Positions 48,008-59,128 are shown, numbered from the stretch's first letter. The stretch is 64,000 nucleotides of DNA from Lonsdalea britannica (GCF_002111595.1 NZ_LUTN01000010.1:1-64000); one strand, 5' to 3'. Numbers and translations are program-made. The notes: generated by a model from the sequence alone, not told the origin.

Positions 48008-49183
48008 ATGGCAGATTATCACCACGGTGTTCGCGTCGTAGAAATCAACGACGGCACGCGCACTATCTCCACCGTATCAACCGCCATCGTCGGCATGGTG
48101 TGTACCGCCGAGGATGCTGATGCAGGTACGTTTCCGCTGAATACACCGGTCTTGATCACTAATGTACTGTCTGCCATCGGTAAGGCAGGAACGAAAGGGA
48201 CACTCGCCACCTCATTGCAGGCTATCGCCGATCAGGCGAAGCCCGTCACAGTCGTCGTACGCGTCGCCGAGGGGGCCACCGAAGCTGAAACCATTTCCAA
48301 CATCATCGGCAAGACAGACGAGAACGGGCAGTACACCGGCATGAAAGCACTGCTGGCCGCGCAAACGCAGCTTGACGTTAAACCGCGAATTCTTGGCGCG
48401 CCGGGTCTCGACTCGCTGGAAGTGGCGACGGCGCTTGCCAGTATCGCGCAACAGCTGCGTGCCTTTTGCTATGTGTCGGCGTGGAATTGCAAAACCGTTT
48501 CCGAAGCATGCCTCTATCGCGACAACTTCAGCCAGCGCGAAATCATGGTGATCTGGCCTGATTTTATTGCCTGGAACACTTCGGCCAATCAGTCACAGAC
48601 GGCGTACGCCACCGCTAGAGCACTAGGGCTGCGCGCCAAAATCGACAACGACACTGGCTGGCATAAAACGTTGTCAAACGTCGGTGTGAATGGCGTGACC
48701 GGAATTTCGGCGGGCGTATTTTGGGATTTACAGCAGACGGGCACTGACGCCGATCTGCTTAATGAAGCCTGTGTGACCACTCTTATTCGCAAAGATGGCT
48801 TTCGCTTCTGGGGAAACCGTACCTGTAGCGACGATCCGCTTTTCCAGTTTGAGAACTATACCCGCACTGCGCAGGTGCTGGCCGATACGATGGCTGAGGC
48901 GCATATGTGGGCCAACGATAAACCGCTAACGCCGGTATTGGTACGCGATATTATCGCGGGTATCAATGCCAAATTCCGTGAGTTGGTCTCGGCCGGTTAT
49001 CTCCTCGGCGCGTCCTGCTGGTACGACGATACCGCCAACGATAAAGACACGCTGAAAGCGGGCAAGCTCTTTATCGACTACGACTACGACTACACGCCGG
49101 TTCCTCCGCTGGAAGATCTGACCTTACGCCAGCGTATTACCGACACTTATCTGGCGAACTTTGTCGCCTCCGTAAATAGCTAA
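48008..49183 (+). CDS. P2-type phage tail sheath protein F_I
   Basis: 391 residues from the ATG at 48008 with AGGAG upstream ([34 protein letters not shown]). It is close to P2 gpFI over the whole length, including [26 protein letters not shown] and the final [28 protein letters not shown] run has one more DY unit than P2. It would build a contractile sheath, but baseplate and other tail genes are absent here, so this is a remnant. Confidence 0.93.
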   Translation: MADYHHGVRVVEINDGTRTISTVSTAIVGMVCTAEDADAGTFPLNTPVLITNVLSAIGKAGTKGTLATSLQAIADQAKPVTVVVRVAEGATEAETISNIIGKTDENGQYTGMKALLAAQTQLDVKPRILGAPGLDSLEVATALASIAQQLRAFCYVSAWNCKTVSEACLYRDNFSQREIMVIWPDFIAWNTSANQSQTAYATARALGLRAKIDNDTGWHKTLSNVGVNGVTGISAGVFWDLQQTGTDADLLNEACVTTLIRKDGFRFWGNRTCSDDPLFQFENYTRTAQVLADTMAEAHMWANDKPLTPVLVRDIIAGINAKFRELVSAGYLLGASCWYDDTANDKDTLKAGKLFIDYDYDYTPVPPLEDLTLRQRITDTYLANFVASVNS

Positions 49184-49192
49184 GGAATTGCA

Positions 49193-49399
49193 ATGGCACT
49201 GCCAAGAAAACTAAAGGCACTGAACCTCTTCAATGATGCAAACAGCTATCAGGGGGGGCCGTCACAGAGCCAAAACATAAATTGCAGCTGTACATTCAAA
49301 ACCCATGAAATCATTGCCGGGATGATTGTATCGCCAGGGCAAACTAATAAAGTGCCGATTTTTACGCAAAATGAAAAACAGCCGTCCTTGCTTCACTGA
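49193..49399 (+). pseudogene. Truncated P2-type tail tube protein F_II
   Basis: Only the first 21 or so codons (MALPRKLKALNLFNDANSYQG) match P2 gpFII, which is about 170 residues long. After a run of seven G (49253-49259) the sequence is unrelated, and the frame closes at 49399. The loss marks the point where the prophage remnant meets other sequence. A weak terminator-like GCCCGCGAAAGCAGG-T7 follows. Confidence 0.8.
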
Positions 49400-49491
49400 T
49401 AAGCCCGCGAAAGCAGGTTTTTTTATACCTATATGCGAGACAAGAAAAACCGTGCGACATTTTTGCGACACTATCCGATTTCCCAACAAAA

Positions 49492-49513
49492 AAGCCACTC
49501 GCGAGAGTGGCTT
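49492..49513. terminator. Terminator beside tRNA-Ile2
   Basis: AAGCCACTC-GCGA-GAGTGGCTT, a 9-bp stem preceded by an A-run; read on the minus strand it ends the tRNA transcript with a T-run. Confidence 0.75.
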
Positions 49514-49539
49514 AATTTCATGATTTTAAAGCTAAAATT

Positions 49540-49615
49540 TGGTGGCCCCTGTTGGGTTTGAACCAACGACCAAGCGATTATGAGTCGCCTGCTCTAACCA
49601 CTGAGCTAAGGGGCC
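49540..49615 (-). tRNA. tRNA-Ile2 (CAU anticodon, lysidine type)
   Basis: 76 nt with encoded CCA. The reverse strand starts GGCCCCTTAGCTCAGTGG and has the anticodon loop CTCATAA. The sequence matches E. coli ileX, whose C34 is changed to lysidine by TilS so that it reads AUA; it is not a methionine tRNA despite its CAU. ileX also lies beside mug and rpoD in E. coli. Its 3' end faces the P2 remnant and bacteriocin block, so it may be their integration site. Confidence 0.93.
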
Positions 49616-49756
49616 AGCGGGTGCTGATTATACGTTACCCTTTATAGGTAGGTCTATAGATGTACGGTCAGGTGGCGTTTTTCTACACAAGGCTAGCCTG
49701 TTGTTATTATTGCCGGAATTTGTCATAAACGTCCGAAACAACATAAGGAGGTAGAG

Positions 49757-50254
49757 ATGATAACGGATATTCTGGCTTCACATCTTCAGGTGGTTTTTTG
49801 TGGTATCAACCCTGGTCTGTCTACTGCACATCACGGCTATCATTTTGCAAATGCCAATAATCGTTTCTGGCGGGTAATTCATCAGGCGGGGTTTACCCAT
49901 CGTCAGTTGGCCCCGGAAGAAGAGGGTCTCCTGCCGGATTATGGCTGTGGGATAACCATGCTCGTGGAAAGACCCACCGTGGAAGCCTCGGAGTTGGCAC
50001 GCCACGAGTTAAAGCAGGGTGGGGAGCTATTGCGCGAAAAGGTCATGCAATATCAGCCACAGGCTCTTGCCGTGCTGGGTAAGCAGGCGTTTTCCCAGGC
50101 GTTTGGCCGCAGCAAAGTGGAATGGGGCCAGCAAGATATTTTTCTGGGACAAACTCAGGTGTGGGTTTTACCGAATCCGAGCGGATTGAATCGTGCGACG
50201 CTGGAATCACTGACGGCATCCTACCATGAGCTCTATCGGGCGTTGCAGGCCTAG
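49757..50254 (+). CDS. mug: G/U mismatch-specific DNA glycosylase Mug
   Basis: 165 residues. Active-site motif FCGINPGLSTA with the catalytic Asn, and LPNPSGLNRATLE near the end. The enzyme removes uracil and ethenocytosine from mispairs. AGGAGG precedes the ATG. Place between tRNA-Ile2 and rpoD is as in E. coli. Confidence 0.96.
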   Translation: MITDILASHLQVVFCGINPGLSTAHHGYHFANANNRFWRVIHQAGFTHRQLAPEEEGLLPDYGCGITMLVERPTVEASELARHELKQGGELLREKVMQYQPQALAVLGKQAFSQAFGRSKVEWGQQDIFLGQTQVWVLPNPSGLNRATLESLTASYHELYRALQA

Positions 50255-50338
50255 CGATGGAAAGGTAATGAAAGAAAACCCGGTCGCGGGACGGAGGCAG
50301 TCTCCGCCATCCGCCAACCACCGGGTATGCTGAATTAG

Positions 50339-50728
50339 TTAGTGGGTGAGCTCCGCCTGAGCTTGCTTCAGCTCATGGCGCGCTTCTTCCAGTTTGGCGG
50401 TTTTTTTACTGACTTTATCCGCTTTACCTGACTGTTTGGCTTCCTGAACTTCGCGCTCAAGTTCTTGCACCTTGTGCTGTTTCTCATTGACGTTTTGCTC
50501 ACGCTTATTGTGCAGCGCGCTGTCCGTGCAGTTTGCCTTTGCTTCTTTCAGCGCTTTCTCCAGTCCGGCCACGCGGTTGTGATTACCCTGCGCTTTAGCC
50601 TGAGAAATTTCCTGTTCGATGTTGTGCTCTTTTGCCTGACAACCGCTCAGGGAGTGGTTGGCTGCGAAGGAAGAAAATGAGAGGAATGCCGCAAGAGCGA
50701 TGCATGCGTTGAGGTGGTAGGTTTTCAT
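50339..50728 (-). CDS. DUF1090 (YqjC-family) periplasmic protein
   Basis: 129 residues: signal peptide (to SFAA), two Cys (SGCQAKE, KANCTDS) and a long charged helix (REQNVNEKQHKVQELEREVQEAKQSGKADKVSKKTAKLEEARHELKQAQAELTH). This matches the DUF1090 family, whose E. coli member YqjC is encoded between mzrA and yqjD. Here that slot is empty and this gene sits between mug and rpoD, so it may be a moved yqjC or a separate paralog. Confidence 0.85.
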   Translation of the reverse strand: MKTYHLNACIALAAFLSFSSFAANHSLSGCQAKEHNIEQEISQAKAQGNHNRVAGLEKALKEAKANCTDSALHNKREQNVNEKQHKVQELEREVQEAKQSGKADKVSKKTAKLEEARHELKQAQAELTH

Positions 50729-50803
50729 CTGTTTTTGCCTGTATGTCTGTAGGAAGGGTAAGTATAGGATCGGCTTACCGATCCTATACTTAAACAGACA
50801 GAA

Positions 50804-52639
50804 TTAGTCGTCCAGGAAGCTGCGAAGCACTTCAGAACGGCTAGGGTGACGCAGTTTACGCAGAGCTTTAGCTTCAATCTGACGGATACGCTCACGCGTA
50901 ACGTCAAACTGTTTGCCGACTTCTTCCAGCGTATGGTCGGTGTTCATGTCGATACCAAAGCGCATGCGCAAGACTTTCGCTTCGCGAGCCGTCAGACCTG
51001 CCAGAACGTCATGCGTTGCAGAACGCAGGCTTTCTGACGTTGCTGAATCGAGCGGCAGTTCCAGCGTGGTATCTTCAATGAAGTCGCCCAGATGCGAATC
51101 TTCGTCATCGCCGATCGGCGTTTCCATCGAGATAGGCTCTTTCGCGATCTTCAACACTTTGCGGATTTTGTCTTCCGGCATCAGCATACGTTCTGCCAGC
51201 TCTTCTGGCGTTGGTTCGCGACCCATTTCCTGCAGCATCTGGCGCGAAATACGATTGAGTTTGTTGATGGTTTCAATCATATGTACCGGGATACGAATGG
51301 TACGCGCCTGGTCGGCGATAGAGCGAGTGATTGCCTGACGGATCCACCAGGTGGCATAGGTTGAGAACTTGTAACCGCGACGATATTCAAACTTGTCCAC
51401 GGCTTTCATCAAACCAATGTTTCCTTCCTGAATCAGATCCAGGAACTGCAGGCCACGGTTGGTGTATTTTTTGGCGATGGAGATCACCAAACGCAGGTTC
51501 GCCTCAACCATCTCTTTCTTGGCACGGCGCGCCTTCGCTTCACCAATAGACATACGGCGGTTGATGTCTTTAACCTGTTCGATCGTCAGCCCGGTTTCTT
51601 CTTCGATCTGCTGCAGTTTCAACATGCTGCGATGAACGTCGTCCTGCACTTCGCGCAGTTTTTCGGACCATGGTTTATTCATGGCCAGAGCCGCATCGAA
51701 CCACTTATCGTTGGTTTCGTTGCCGCCAAACAGCGTCACAAAGTTTTTCTTCGGCATTTTGCACTGCTCGATGCAGTACTTCATGATCAGACGTTCCTGC
51801 GTACGCACGCGATCCATCATGGTACGCATACTGTTGACCAGGAAGTCGAACTGTTTAGGTACCAGACGGAACTGTTTGAAGACTTCGGACAGATTCAGAA
51901 TTTCCAGCGCGGCTTTGGCATGACTGCGACCGTTGGCCTTGATGGTCTGACGAGTCACTTCATACTGATCGCGTAGATCGGTGAATTTCTGGCGAGCCAG
52001 TTCCGGATCGATGCTGTTGTCGTCATCGCTGTCGTCATCGTCGTCATCGTCATCGTTGTCATCGAGTTCTTTACTGGGAAGCTCGGAGCCCACGTGAGTC
52101 GCGGTGGGTGCGATGTCTTCTTCCGCATTGGGATCGACAAAACCGGTGATTAGATCGGACAAGCGGCTTTCGCCGGCTTCAACGCGATCGTACTGATCCA
52201 ACAGATAGGTGATGGCTTCCGGATACTCGGCCACAGAGCACTGAACTTGGTTAATACCATCTTCAATGCGTTTGGCGATATCAATCTCACCTTCGCGCGT
52301 CAGAAGTTCAACGGTACCCATTTCACGCATGTACATGCGCACTGGGTCGGTCGTGCGGCCAATTTCGGATTCAACGCTGGATAACACCTGCGCAGCTGCC
52401 TCTGCCGCATCTTCGTCTGCGTCATTGGTATTTTCTGCCAGCAGAAGATCATCTGCATCCGGTGCTTCTTCCATCACCTGGATGCCCATGTCATTGATCA
52501 TCTGGATGATGTCTTCGATCTGGTCGGAGTCGATGATATCTTCCGGCAGATGGTCATTGACCTCAGCATAGGTCAGGTAGCCTTGCTCTTTACCACGGGT
52601 GACAAGAAGCTTGAGCTGTGACTGCGGGTTTTGCTCCAT
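50804..52639 (-). CDS. rpoD: Primary sigma factor RpoD (sigma-70)
   Basis: 611 residues from the ATG at 52639 ([20 protein letters not shown]), the normal start; the frame is open back to 52699. Region 1.1, the acidic insert with a long Asp run, region 2 ([46 protein letters not shown]) and region 4 ([27 protein letters not shown]) are all intact. Last gene of the rpsU-dnaG-rpoD operon. Confidence 0.99.
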   Translation of the reverse strand: MEQNPQSQLKLLVTRGKEQGYLTYAEVNDHLPEDIIDSDQIEDIIQMINDMGIQVMEEAPDADDLLLAENTNDADEDAAEAAAQVLSSVESEIGRTTDPVRMYMREMGTVELLTREGEIDIAKRIEDGINQVQCSVAEYPEAITYLLDQYDRVEAGESRLSDLITGFVDPNAEEDIAPTATHVGSELPSKELDDNDDDDDDDDSDDDNSIDPELARQKFTDLRDQYEVTRQTIKANGRSHAKAALEILNLSEVFKQFRLVPKQFDFLVNSMRTMMDRVRTQERLIMKYCIEQCKMPKKNFVTLFGGNETNDKWFDAALAMNKPWSEKLREVQDDVHRSMLKLQQIEEETGLTIEQVKDINRRMSIGEAKARRAKKEMVEANLRLVISIAKKYTNRGLQFLDLIQEGNIGLMKAVDKFEYRRGYKFSTYATWWIRQAITRSIADQARTIRIPVHMIETINKLNRISRQMLQEMGREPTPEELAERMLMPEDKIRKVLKIAKEPISMETPIGDDEDSHLGDFIEDTTLELPLDSATSESLRSATHDVLAGLTAREAKVLRMRFGIDMNTDHTLEEVGKQFDVTRERIRQIEAKALRKLRHPSRSEVLRSFLDD

Positions 52640-52791
52640 AAGACGGTATCCACACTTCAGAGTATTTGGGTTGGTGTCGGTCAGCGTAATCGCTGACAAT
52701 AACAGTAGGGGTTTTTGCTATCGCCGCAGCCCCCGTCACGGCACTCTGTAGGGTTCAACCCTACTATTTATCGGCAATTAAGCCTCGGTAA

Positions 52792-54545
52792 TCAGTTTTT
52801 TCTTGTAAGGGCCAGCTGCAATGACCAGAGTTCCTTTCGTTCTTCCGCACTGAGCCCATGTGTTCTATCTCGGGCTATCAGCGTGTCCAGACGAAGCTGC
52901 AGCAATTGATCGTAAAGTTCAGCCAGGCTGATCCTGAATTTTTCCTCGATCTCCTCATCTACGATCATATGGTTCCAGGCAGCCATGGTTTCAAGCTGTT
53001 TGCGATAGTGACTGTCGCGATATTTTTCCAACAACAGTCCCATGCTCATGCCCGGACTTTCATTGCAGGTCTGAACCAGATCGAGGAATAAGCCCAGTCC
53101 CGCCATTTTACTTTCGTCGCTGCCTTCCAGCGCCAGCGCCGGTACCTCGGCCGCCAGCCGGGGATTTTGTACTAAAAGTCCTATCAGTATACGCATAGTT
53201 GTGACTTTTAGCCGTGGAGGCTGATAAGACGATGAGTGCTCCGTCGTCTTGGGCATCAAACGATCAAGCTGGGAATCATCCAGCAATCCCAGCTTTTTGC
53301 CCAACTGCTGGCGTAAATATAACCGCAGCGTTTCGCCCGGCACCTGACCGATCAGCGGCAGTGCCAACGTACTTAACTTGGTACGGCCATCCGGCGTGCT
53401 CATGTCGACCTGTTGTAACAGCGTGTCGAACAGGAATGAAGATAGCGGCATTGCCTGTTCGATACGCTGCTCAAAAGCGGTTTTCCCTTCCTGCCTCACC
53501 AGCGTGTCCGGGTCTTCGCCATCCGGTAAAAACATGAACAGCAGTTGGCGTCCATCGTCCAGATAAGGCAGGGCTGTTTCCAGCGCGCGCCATGCAGCAT
53601 CTCGCCCGGCTCTATCACCGTCGTAGCAGCAGACAACGCGATCGGTTGCGCGGAAGAGCAACTGAATGTGATCTGCGGTCGTTGACGTCCCCAGAGAAGC
53701 CACGGCATAGTCAATGCCGAACTGCGCCAGAGCGACGACGTCCATATACCCTTCCACCACCAACAGCTGTCTCAGCTCGGGATGTTTTTGCTGAGCTTCA
53801 TACAGGCCATAAAGCTGGCGACCCTTATGAAAGATCTCTGTTTCCGGCGAGTTAAGGTATTTGGGAACGCCGTCCCCTAATACCCGACCGCCGAATGCGA
53901 TAACACGTCCTCGCTTGTCCCGGATAGGGAACATGACGCGTTCGCGGAAACGATCATAAGTTCGGCCTTGATCGTTAGTCACCAACATGCCCGCATCGTT
54001 CAGCGTTCTTTTATCTTCGCTGCTGCGGCCAAAACGTTTTAACGCGTTATCCCATCCGGGCGGCGCGCATCCAATCGCAAAATGCCTGATGATGTCGTCA
54101 CTGAGACCACGATTCGCCAGATAGGTTTTGGCTGGGGTGCCGGCGGCTGATGTAGAGTTTGTTGGTAAAACGTGCTCAATTGTTCCATCAGCCCGTACAA
54201 GCTCTGCCGCTGATGACGTTCGAGCTGAGTGGGCCCTGAACCTGCCTCGTAAGGCACCTCAAGGCCATGCATGGTCGCCAGTTCCTCAATGGTTTCAACG
54301 AATTCCAGTCTGTCGAAATTCATTAAAAAATCGATGGCGTTACCATGGGCACCGCAGCCGAAACAGTGGTAGAACTGCTTATCGCCGTTAACAGTGAATG
54401 AAGGGGTTTTCTCGTGATGAAATGGACAACACGCGTGATAATTCTTGCCCTGTTTCTTCAGCTTCACGCGCGCGTCGATCAAGTCGACGATGTCGGTGCG
54501 AGCCAACAGGTCACCAATAAATACGCGTGGGATTCGTCCAGCCAT
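52792..54545 (-). CDS. dnaG: DNA primase DnaG, reading frame interrupted once
   Basis: Start at 54545 (MAGRIPRVFIGDLLARTDIVDLIDARV). The zinc-binding domain (CCPFHHEKTPSF, CFGCGAHG) is read in the first frame to about 54147; then the frame is lost. The next frame gives AKTYLANRGLSDDIIRHFAIG, APPGWDNALKRFG and everything to the C-terminal helicase-binding domain, including TOPRIM (VVEGYMDVVALAQFG). One missing base near CATCAGCCGCC repairs a 584-residue primase. DnaG is essential for replication, so a sequencing or assembly error is the likeliest reason. Second gene of the macromolecular synthesis operon. Confidence 0.92.
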
Positions 54546-54670
54546 AAGCCCCTGATTCATAGCTTATAAACGACAACAAGCCGCGCATTCCTTTCGGAAA
54601 TGCACGGCCTTCGTATGCAACTGCTAAGTCTGCGGATTAATCACGCGATCGGAGGCGGCACCTCCTAAAA

Positions 54671-54898
<228 letters not shown>

Positions 54899-55106
54899 TC
54901 AATAAATTCGGTTTGTCGCTGACCTGGTGCCAGCCTTTTCAAAATGGTGCGGAATTCTACTGCAACTACGAGGTCGTTGTAAAGCACTGCGGCAATAACA
55001 AACCTCGCGGTCTTATGTCCACGCTCAAATGGGAGCGCTTATGGTAGACTATTCGCCGCTTGAAGCAAGCCGCTTGTTAACCGTAACCGAGAGTGAAAAA
55101 ACAGCA

Positions 55107-56120
55107 ATGCGCGTATTGGGTATTGAAACGTCCTGTGATGAAACGGGAGTCGCGATTTATGACACTGAAGCCGGTCTGCTGGCAAACCAGCTCTATAGCC
55201 AGGTCAAACTGCATGCAGATTATGGCGGTGTCGTTCCAGAGCTCGCTTCCCGCGATCACGTCCGTAAAACCGTACCCTTGATTCAGGCGGCCTTGCAGGA
55301 AGCCGGGCTTCAGCGCACAGATATCGACGGGATCGCCTATACGGCGGGGCCTGGTCTGGTGGGGGCGCTGTTGGTTGGTGCGACCATTGGGCGTTCTTTG
55401 GCATTTGCGTGGGATGTTCCGGCTATTCCTGTTCATCACATGGAAGGCCACCTAGTTGCCCCTATGCTGGAAGAGAATCCGCCTGCGTTTCCCTTTGTCG
55501 CCTTGTTGGTTTCGGGGGGGCACACCCAGTTAATCAGCGTGACGGGGATCGGCGAATACCGCTTGCTGGGCGAGTCAATTGACGATGCCGCGGGCGAAGC
55601 GTTCGATAAAACCGCAAAGCTGTTGGGACTCGATTACCCCGGTGGTCCGCTATTGTCGAAAATGGCCCAGTCAGGGCAGGTTGGACGCTTCACGTTCCCT
55701 CGTCCAATGACCGATCGCCCCGGATTGGATTTCAGTTTTTCCGGACTGAAAACTTTTGCCGCGAATACGATTCGTGAACAGGGCAAGGACGAGCAAACTC
55801 AGGCGGATATCGCTCGGGCATTTGAAGATGCGGTGGTGGACACGTTAGCAATTAAGTGCCGACGGGCGCTGGATGATACTGGATTTAAACGACTTGTCAT
55901 TGCCGGCGGCGTCAGCGCTAACCGTACACTGCGAGAAAGACTGTCTGAAGTGATGGCTAAACGCGGTGGCGAGGTGTTCTATGCCCGTCCTGAGTTTTGT
56001 ACAGACAATGGCGCGATGATCGCCTATGCGGGAGCCATTCGATTGCAGCAGGGGGGAACGACCTTATTGGGCGTGACGGTGCGGCCGCGCTGGCCGCTGG
56101 CTGAGTTGCCGTCTCTGTGA
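55107..56120 (+). CDS. tsaD: tRNA N6-threonylcarbamoyladenosine synthase subunit TsaD
   Basis: 337 residues from the ATG at 55107 ([14 protein letters not shown]), the family start; the open frame to 55029 is not needed. HHMEGH holds the metal-binding His residues; VSGGHTQL and [14 protein letters not shown] [10 protein letters not shown] are conserved. With TsaB, TsaE and TsaC-made precursor it makes t6A37 in ANN-decoding tRNAs. Divergent from rpsU as usual. Downstream it converges on argR with only 6 nt between. Confidence 0.97.
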   Translation: MRVLGIETSCDETGVAIYDTEAGLLANQLYSQVKLHADYGGVVPELASRDHVRKTVPLIQAALQEAGLQRTDIDGIAYTAGPGLVGALLVGATIGRSLAFAWDVPAIPVHHMEGHLVAPMLEENPPAFPFVALLVSGGHTQLISVTGIGEYRLLGESIDDAAGEAFDKTAKLLGLDYPGGPLLSKMAQSGQVGRFTFPRPMTDRPGLDFSFSGLKTFAANTIREQGKDEQTQADIARAFEDAVVDTLAIKCRRALDDTGFKRLVIAGGVSANRTLRERLSEVMAKRGGEVFYARPEFCTDNGAMIAYAGAIRLQQGGTTLLGVTVRPRWPLAELPSL

Positions 56121-56126
56121 GGCGGC

Positions 56127-56597
56127 TTAAAGCTCTTGCTCAAATAAGGCGAGAATGGCTTCATACAGCTGTTTCACGCTGAAGCCTTTTGCCGGGGTGG
56201 TAAATATGGTGTCATCCCCGGCGATCGTCCCGAGTATTCCTTCTGATTTCCCCAGAGAATCCAACAGCCGTGCGATGAGCTGAGCGGCGCCCGGACTTGT
56301 ATGAATGACGACGACGGATTCATTGAAGTCCACGTCCCGCACCAGATTTTTTAACGGACTGGATGTGGTGGGCACGCCAAGTTCCGCGGGAAGGCAGTAA
56401 ACCATCTCCATCTTGGCGTTGCGCGTGCGGACCGCGCCAAATTTGGTGAGCATTCTTGAGACTTTGGACTGGTTAATATTTTCAAATCCTTCGTCCTGCA
56501 GTGCCTGCACAATCTCGCTCTGAGAACTGAATTTTTCTTCTTTTAATAGCGCATTGAACGCCTTAACCAAATCTTCTTGCTTTGTTGAATGACGCAT
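56127..56597 (-). CDS. argR: Arginine repressor ArgR
   Basis: 156 residues from the ATG at 56597 ([23 protein letters not shown]), as in E. coli. N-terminal winged helix ([31 protein letters not shown]) and arginine-binding trimer domain ([41 protein letters not shown]). It represses arginine synthesis genes and aids XerCD recombination. Divergent from mdh. Confidence 0.97.
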   Translation of the reverse strand: MRHSTKQEDLVKAFNALLKEEKFSSQSEIVQALQDEGFENINQSKVSRMLTKFGAVRTRNAKMEMVYCLPAELGVPTTSSPLKNLVRDVDFNESVVVIHTSPGAAQLIARLLDSLGKSEGILGTIAGDDTIFTTPAKGFSVKQLYEAILALFEQEL

Positions 56598-57047
56598 TTG
56601 GCTGCAGCCCATCATTGTTAATCATAACGATATTATGCTGCGCAATGAATTTTTATGCAATCTGGGCGCCTAGCCAATCGATATGGCGCGCTTAGGTGAG
56701 GAAAAAGTTGCGAGCCGAAAATAAAAATGGAGAATGTGCGACTACTCACATAAAGGTAATTGAAATGTTACTCAAATGAAGTGAGTTGTTATTTGTTTGC
56801 CATGATTAATCTGTACATGCTCAGGTAACGAACGGGGTTGGTACCTTCAGCGTATAACGCCCTGTTACTTTACTTACCTTAGTTACATTTTTATAACCTG
56901 TGTACATTTTAATTTATTATTCGCCACATAGCGCTCTCGACGCGCTGATTGGTTGCCTGATTCTACTTTTTATTATGAGCACGGACGTTTGTAACGAAAC
57001 AAATCCACGGCATATTTAACTAATGATAATAAAATAAGGAGTTTAAG
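56598..57047. other. argR-mdh divergent intergenic region
   Basis: 450 bp, AT-rich, with promoters for both genes and no supportable ORF. An ARG box lies near the argR end. Confidence 0.5.
56644..56661. promoter_or_regulatory. ARG box upstream of argR
   Basis: AATGAATTTTTATGCAAT fits the 18-bp ArgR operator pattern (nTGAAT-4-ATTCAn) with one mismatch and lies 47 bp before argR, consistent with autoregulation. Confidence 0.55.
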
Positions 57048-57986
57048 ATGAAAGTTGCTGTTCTTGGAGCCGCCGGCGGTATCGGTCAGTCTCTGGCACT
57101 TCTTCTCAAAACCCAGCTTCCTTCAGGCTCAGAGCTATCACTTTATGATATTGCGCCCGTAACGCCAGGTGTTGCTGTAGATTTAAGTCACATCCCCACC
57201 GCGGTTAAAATCAAAGGCTTTTGCGGTGAAGATGCGGCTCCCGCACTCGAAGGGGCTGATGTCGTTCTGATTTCAGCTGGTGTGGCTCGTAAGCCGGGTA
57301 TGGATCGTTCCGACCTGTTCAACGTCAATGCAGGCATCGTTCGTAATCTGGTCGAGCAAGTGGCTCGTGTTTGCCCTAACGCTTGTCTCGGCATTATTAC
57401 TAACCCGGTCAATACTATTGTGGCCATTGCTGCGGAAGTCTTGAAAAAGGCCGGCGTTTATAATCGGAACAAACTCTTTGGTGTGACGACACTGGATATC
57501 ATTCGCTCCAATGTCTTTGCCGCCGAGCTTAAAGGCAAACAACCACAGGACATAGAGGTGCCTGTGATTGGTGGCCATTCCGGCGTGACTATTCTGCCGT
57601 TGCTGTCGCAGATCCCTGGGCTCAGCTTTACTGAACAGGAAGCGGCTGATCTCACAGATCGTATTCAACACGCAGGCACTGAAGTGGTTGAAGCTAAGGC
57701 CGGAGGAGGCTCTGCGACCTTGTCCATGGGCCAGGCGGCCGCACGTTTTGGCGTGTCTTTGGTTCGTGCTTTGCAAGGTGAAAGCGATATTGTGGAATGT
57801 GCGTATGTCGAAAGCGATGGCGAATATGCCCGCTTCTTTGCTCAGCCGTTGTTACTGGGCAAAGACGGCATTGCCCAGCGTATGCCAATTGGCCCTCTTA
57901 GCGACTTTGAGCAGCGCTCTCTAAACGAGATGCTGGAGACGTTAAAAGAAGATATTGCGATGGGCGTCGCCTTCGTCAATAAGTAA
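57048..57986 (+). CDS. mdh: Malate dehydrogenase Mdh
   Basis: 312 residues, as in E. coli. NAD site [22 protein letters not shown] with the substrate arginines, [11 protein letters not shown] and the catalytic His in [15 protein letters not shown]-cycle enzyme oxidising malate to oxaloacetate. AAGGAG lies 7 nt before the ATG. Confidence 0.99.
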   Translation: MKVAVLGAAGGIGQSLALLLKTQLPSGSELSLYDIAPVTPGVAVDLSHIPTAVKIKGFCGEDAAPALEGADVVLISAGVARKPGMDRSDLFNVNAGIVRNLVEQVARVCPNACLGIITNPVNTIVAIAAEVLKKAGVYNRNKLFGVTTLDIIRSNVFAAELKGKQPQDIEVPVIGGHSGVTILPLLSQIPGLSFTEQEAADLTDRIQHAGTEVVEAKAGGGSATLSMGQAAARFGVSLVRALQGESDIVECAYVESDGEYARFFAQPLLLGKDGIAQRMPIGPLSDFEQRSLNEMLETLKEDIAMGVAFVNK

Positions 57987-58016
57987 CCTTCGCGGTAAGT
58001 CCAGTTGTCGATCACA

Positions 58017-58045
58017 AGCCGGAGAACTCTTTCTCCGGCTTTTTT
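58017..58045 (+). terminator. Terminator of mdh
   Basis: AGCCGGAGAA/TTCTCCGGCT, 10-bp stem with 4-nt loop and six T. Confidence 0.92.
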
Positions 58046-58048
58046 CGT

Positions 58049-58312
58049 TCACTGCGGCCGAATCAATTTTTTGCGATCGAGCAGTTCGTTTGTTTCAGGA
58101 TTGTAGTAACGGCTGGGCCAGATTTCGGCAGGATGTATCCCTAACGCATCCGCAATTAGCCACTCTCCTTTCGGCCATGGGCGAGATATAGCATTAGCAA
58201 GCGTGGACGAACTTAATCCGGCAGACCGTGATACTGCGGCAAGGGTAGTACCTTTTTTCTTTAACGCCGCAATGATATCAGCAGGGTGCCAGTCATGTTT
58301 CCTTGAATTCAT
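58049..58312 (-). CDS. sfsB: Ner-like regulator Nlp (SfsB)
   Basis: 87 residues. KHDWHPADIIAALKKKGTTLAAVSRSAGLSSSTLANAI then WPKGEWLIADALGIHPAEIWPSRYY: the Mu Ner/Nlp helix-turn-helix family. E. coli Nlp (SfsB) activates maltose genes when overproduced and lies beside ispB, as here. It is divergent from two genes with Mu-type HTH domains across strong inverted repeats. Confidence 0.93.
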   Translation of the reverse strand: MNSRKHDWHPADIIAALKKKGTTLAAVSRSAGLSSSTLANAISRPWPKGEWLIADALGIHPAEIWPSRYYNPETNELLDRKKLIRPQ

Positions 58313-58374
58313 AATCCTTCCCTTAGTGCTATAAGACGACAGTGTATTAGTGGTATAACTAACGAATTGGGTTA

Positions 58375-58443
58375 AATGGTTTCATTAACTAAAAAACCAT
58401 TATTTGGAAATAATATATCACCAGTTTTCTAATTATTTCCAAA
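58375..58443. promoter_or_regulatory. Operator-like inverted repeats between nlp and the Mu-HTH genes
   Basis: AATGGTTT/AAACCATT (58375-58382 and 58394-58401) and TTTGGAAATAAT/ATTATTTCCAAA (58403-58414 and 58432-58443, 12 bp perfect) lie side by side in the divergent region. They are good candidates for sites bound by Nlp and the Mu-type proteins. Confidence 0.6.
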
Positions 58444-58494
58444 TTAATTTCCCAATAAATCTTTTTTTGTAATGAGTAGCACTATCGGGATGAA

Positions 58495-58890
58495 ATGGAC
58501 ATGAAAAAAGAGTGGTTTGCGACCAGCGAGTTGGTTGGCATCGGCGGACTCCCTAAATCACGGCAAGGATTGAATAAACGTGCCCGAGAAGATGGTTGGG
58601 AAAAACGTCGCAGAAAAGGTGTGCAAGGGCGGGGTGTTGAATATTCCATTCACAGTTTGCCCGAATCCGTACAGCAGTCTCTATTGCTGATGCAGGAAAC
58701 ACCCGGAGAATATTCAGCGAAGCCATCGGATATGCTACCGGTGTGGATGCAGATATATCAACAACTTTCCGTGTCTGAGCGCGAAAAGTTGATTAGCTAC
58801 ATCATGCGGGAAGGCGTCTATGCAACTCTTAAGCAGCTAGGGTTGTGTTCACCTTCTACCTCACCTATTACAAGCGAGACCCCTGAATGA
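58495..58890 (+). CDS. Mu-type HTH DNA-binding protein (first copy)
   Basis: 131 residues. KKEWFATSELVGIGGLPKSRQGLNKRAREDGWEKRRRKGVQGRGVEYSIHSLP is the winged HTH shared by Mu transposase N-terminus and Mu repressor. The rest (MLPVWMQIYQQLSVSEREKLISYIMREG) is helical. No catalytic DDE domain follows, so it is a regulator rather than a transposase. ATG at 58501 is an alternative start. A paralog follows 240 nt on. Confidence 0.82.
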   Translation: MDMKKEWFATSELVGIGGLPKSRQGLNKRAREDGWEKRRRKGVQGRGVEYSIHSLPESVQQSLLLMQETPGEYSAKPSDMLPVWMQIYQQLSVSEREKLISYIMREGVYATLKQLGLCSPSTSPITSETPE

Positions 58891-59128
58891 TTTTTCTGCC
58901 ATTCCTGTTGCAGGAATGGCAGCGCTTCTTGTCCTCATCTCCCCGTTAATTCCTGCCTGATTCCTGAGTCCGTACTGCATTAACGCATTACGTCTTTTCT
59001 TATGTTTAATGATTAGAGCTTTCCTTTATGTTGATCTATTATGTGGAAACTTTATGTAATCCGGGTGTCTGATGTCGCCCTATTGGGAATCGTTACGCAG
59101 GGAATGTCAGGCCAACGTGGAGGGATGT

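Noticed and set aside
49540..49615. Reading the CAU tRNA as tRNA-Met
   Set aside because: The body sequence matches ileX-type tRNA-Ile2 rather than elongator or initiator tRNA-Met, and the neighbours mug and rpoD agree.
51980..52070. Long Asp run in sigma-70 as a possible expansion
   Set aside because: The E. coli protein has a similar acidic stretch at this place; ordinary for the family.
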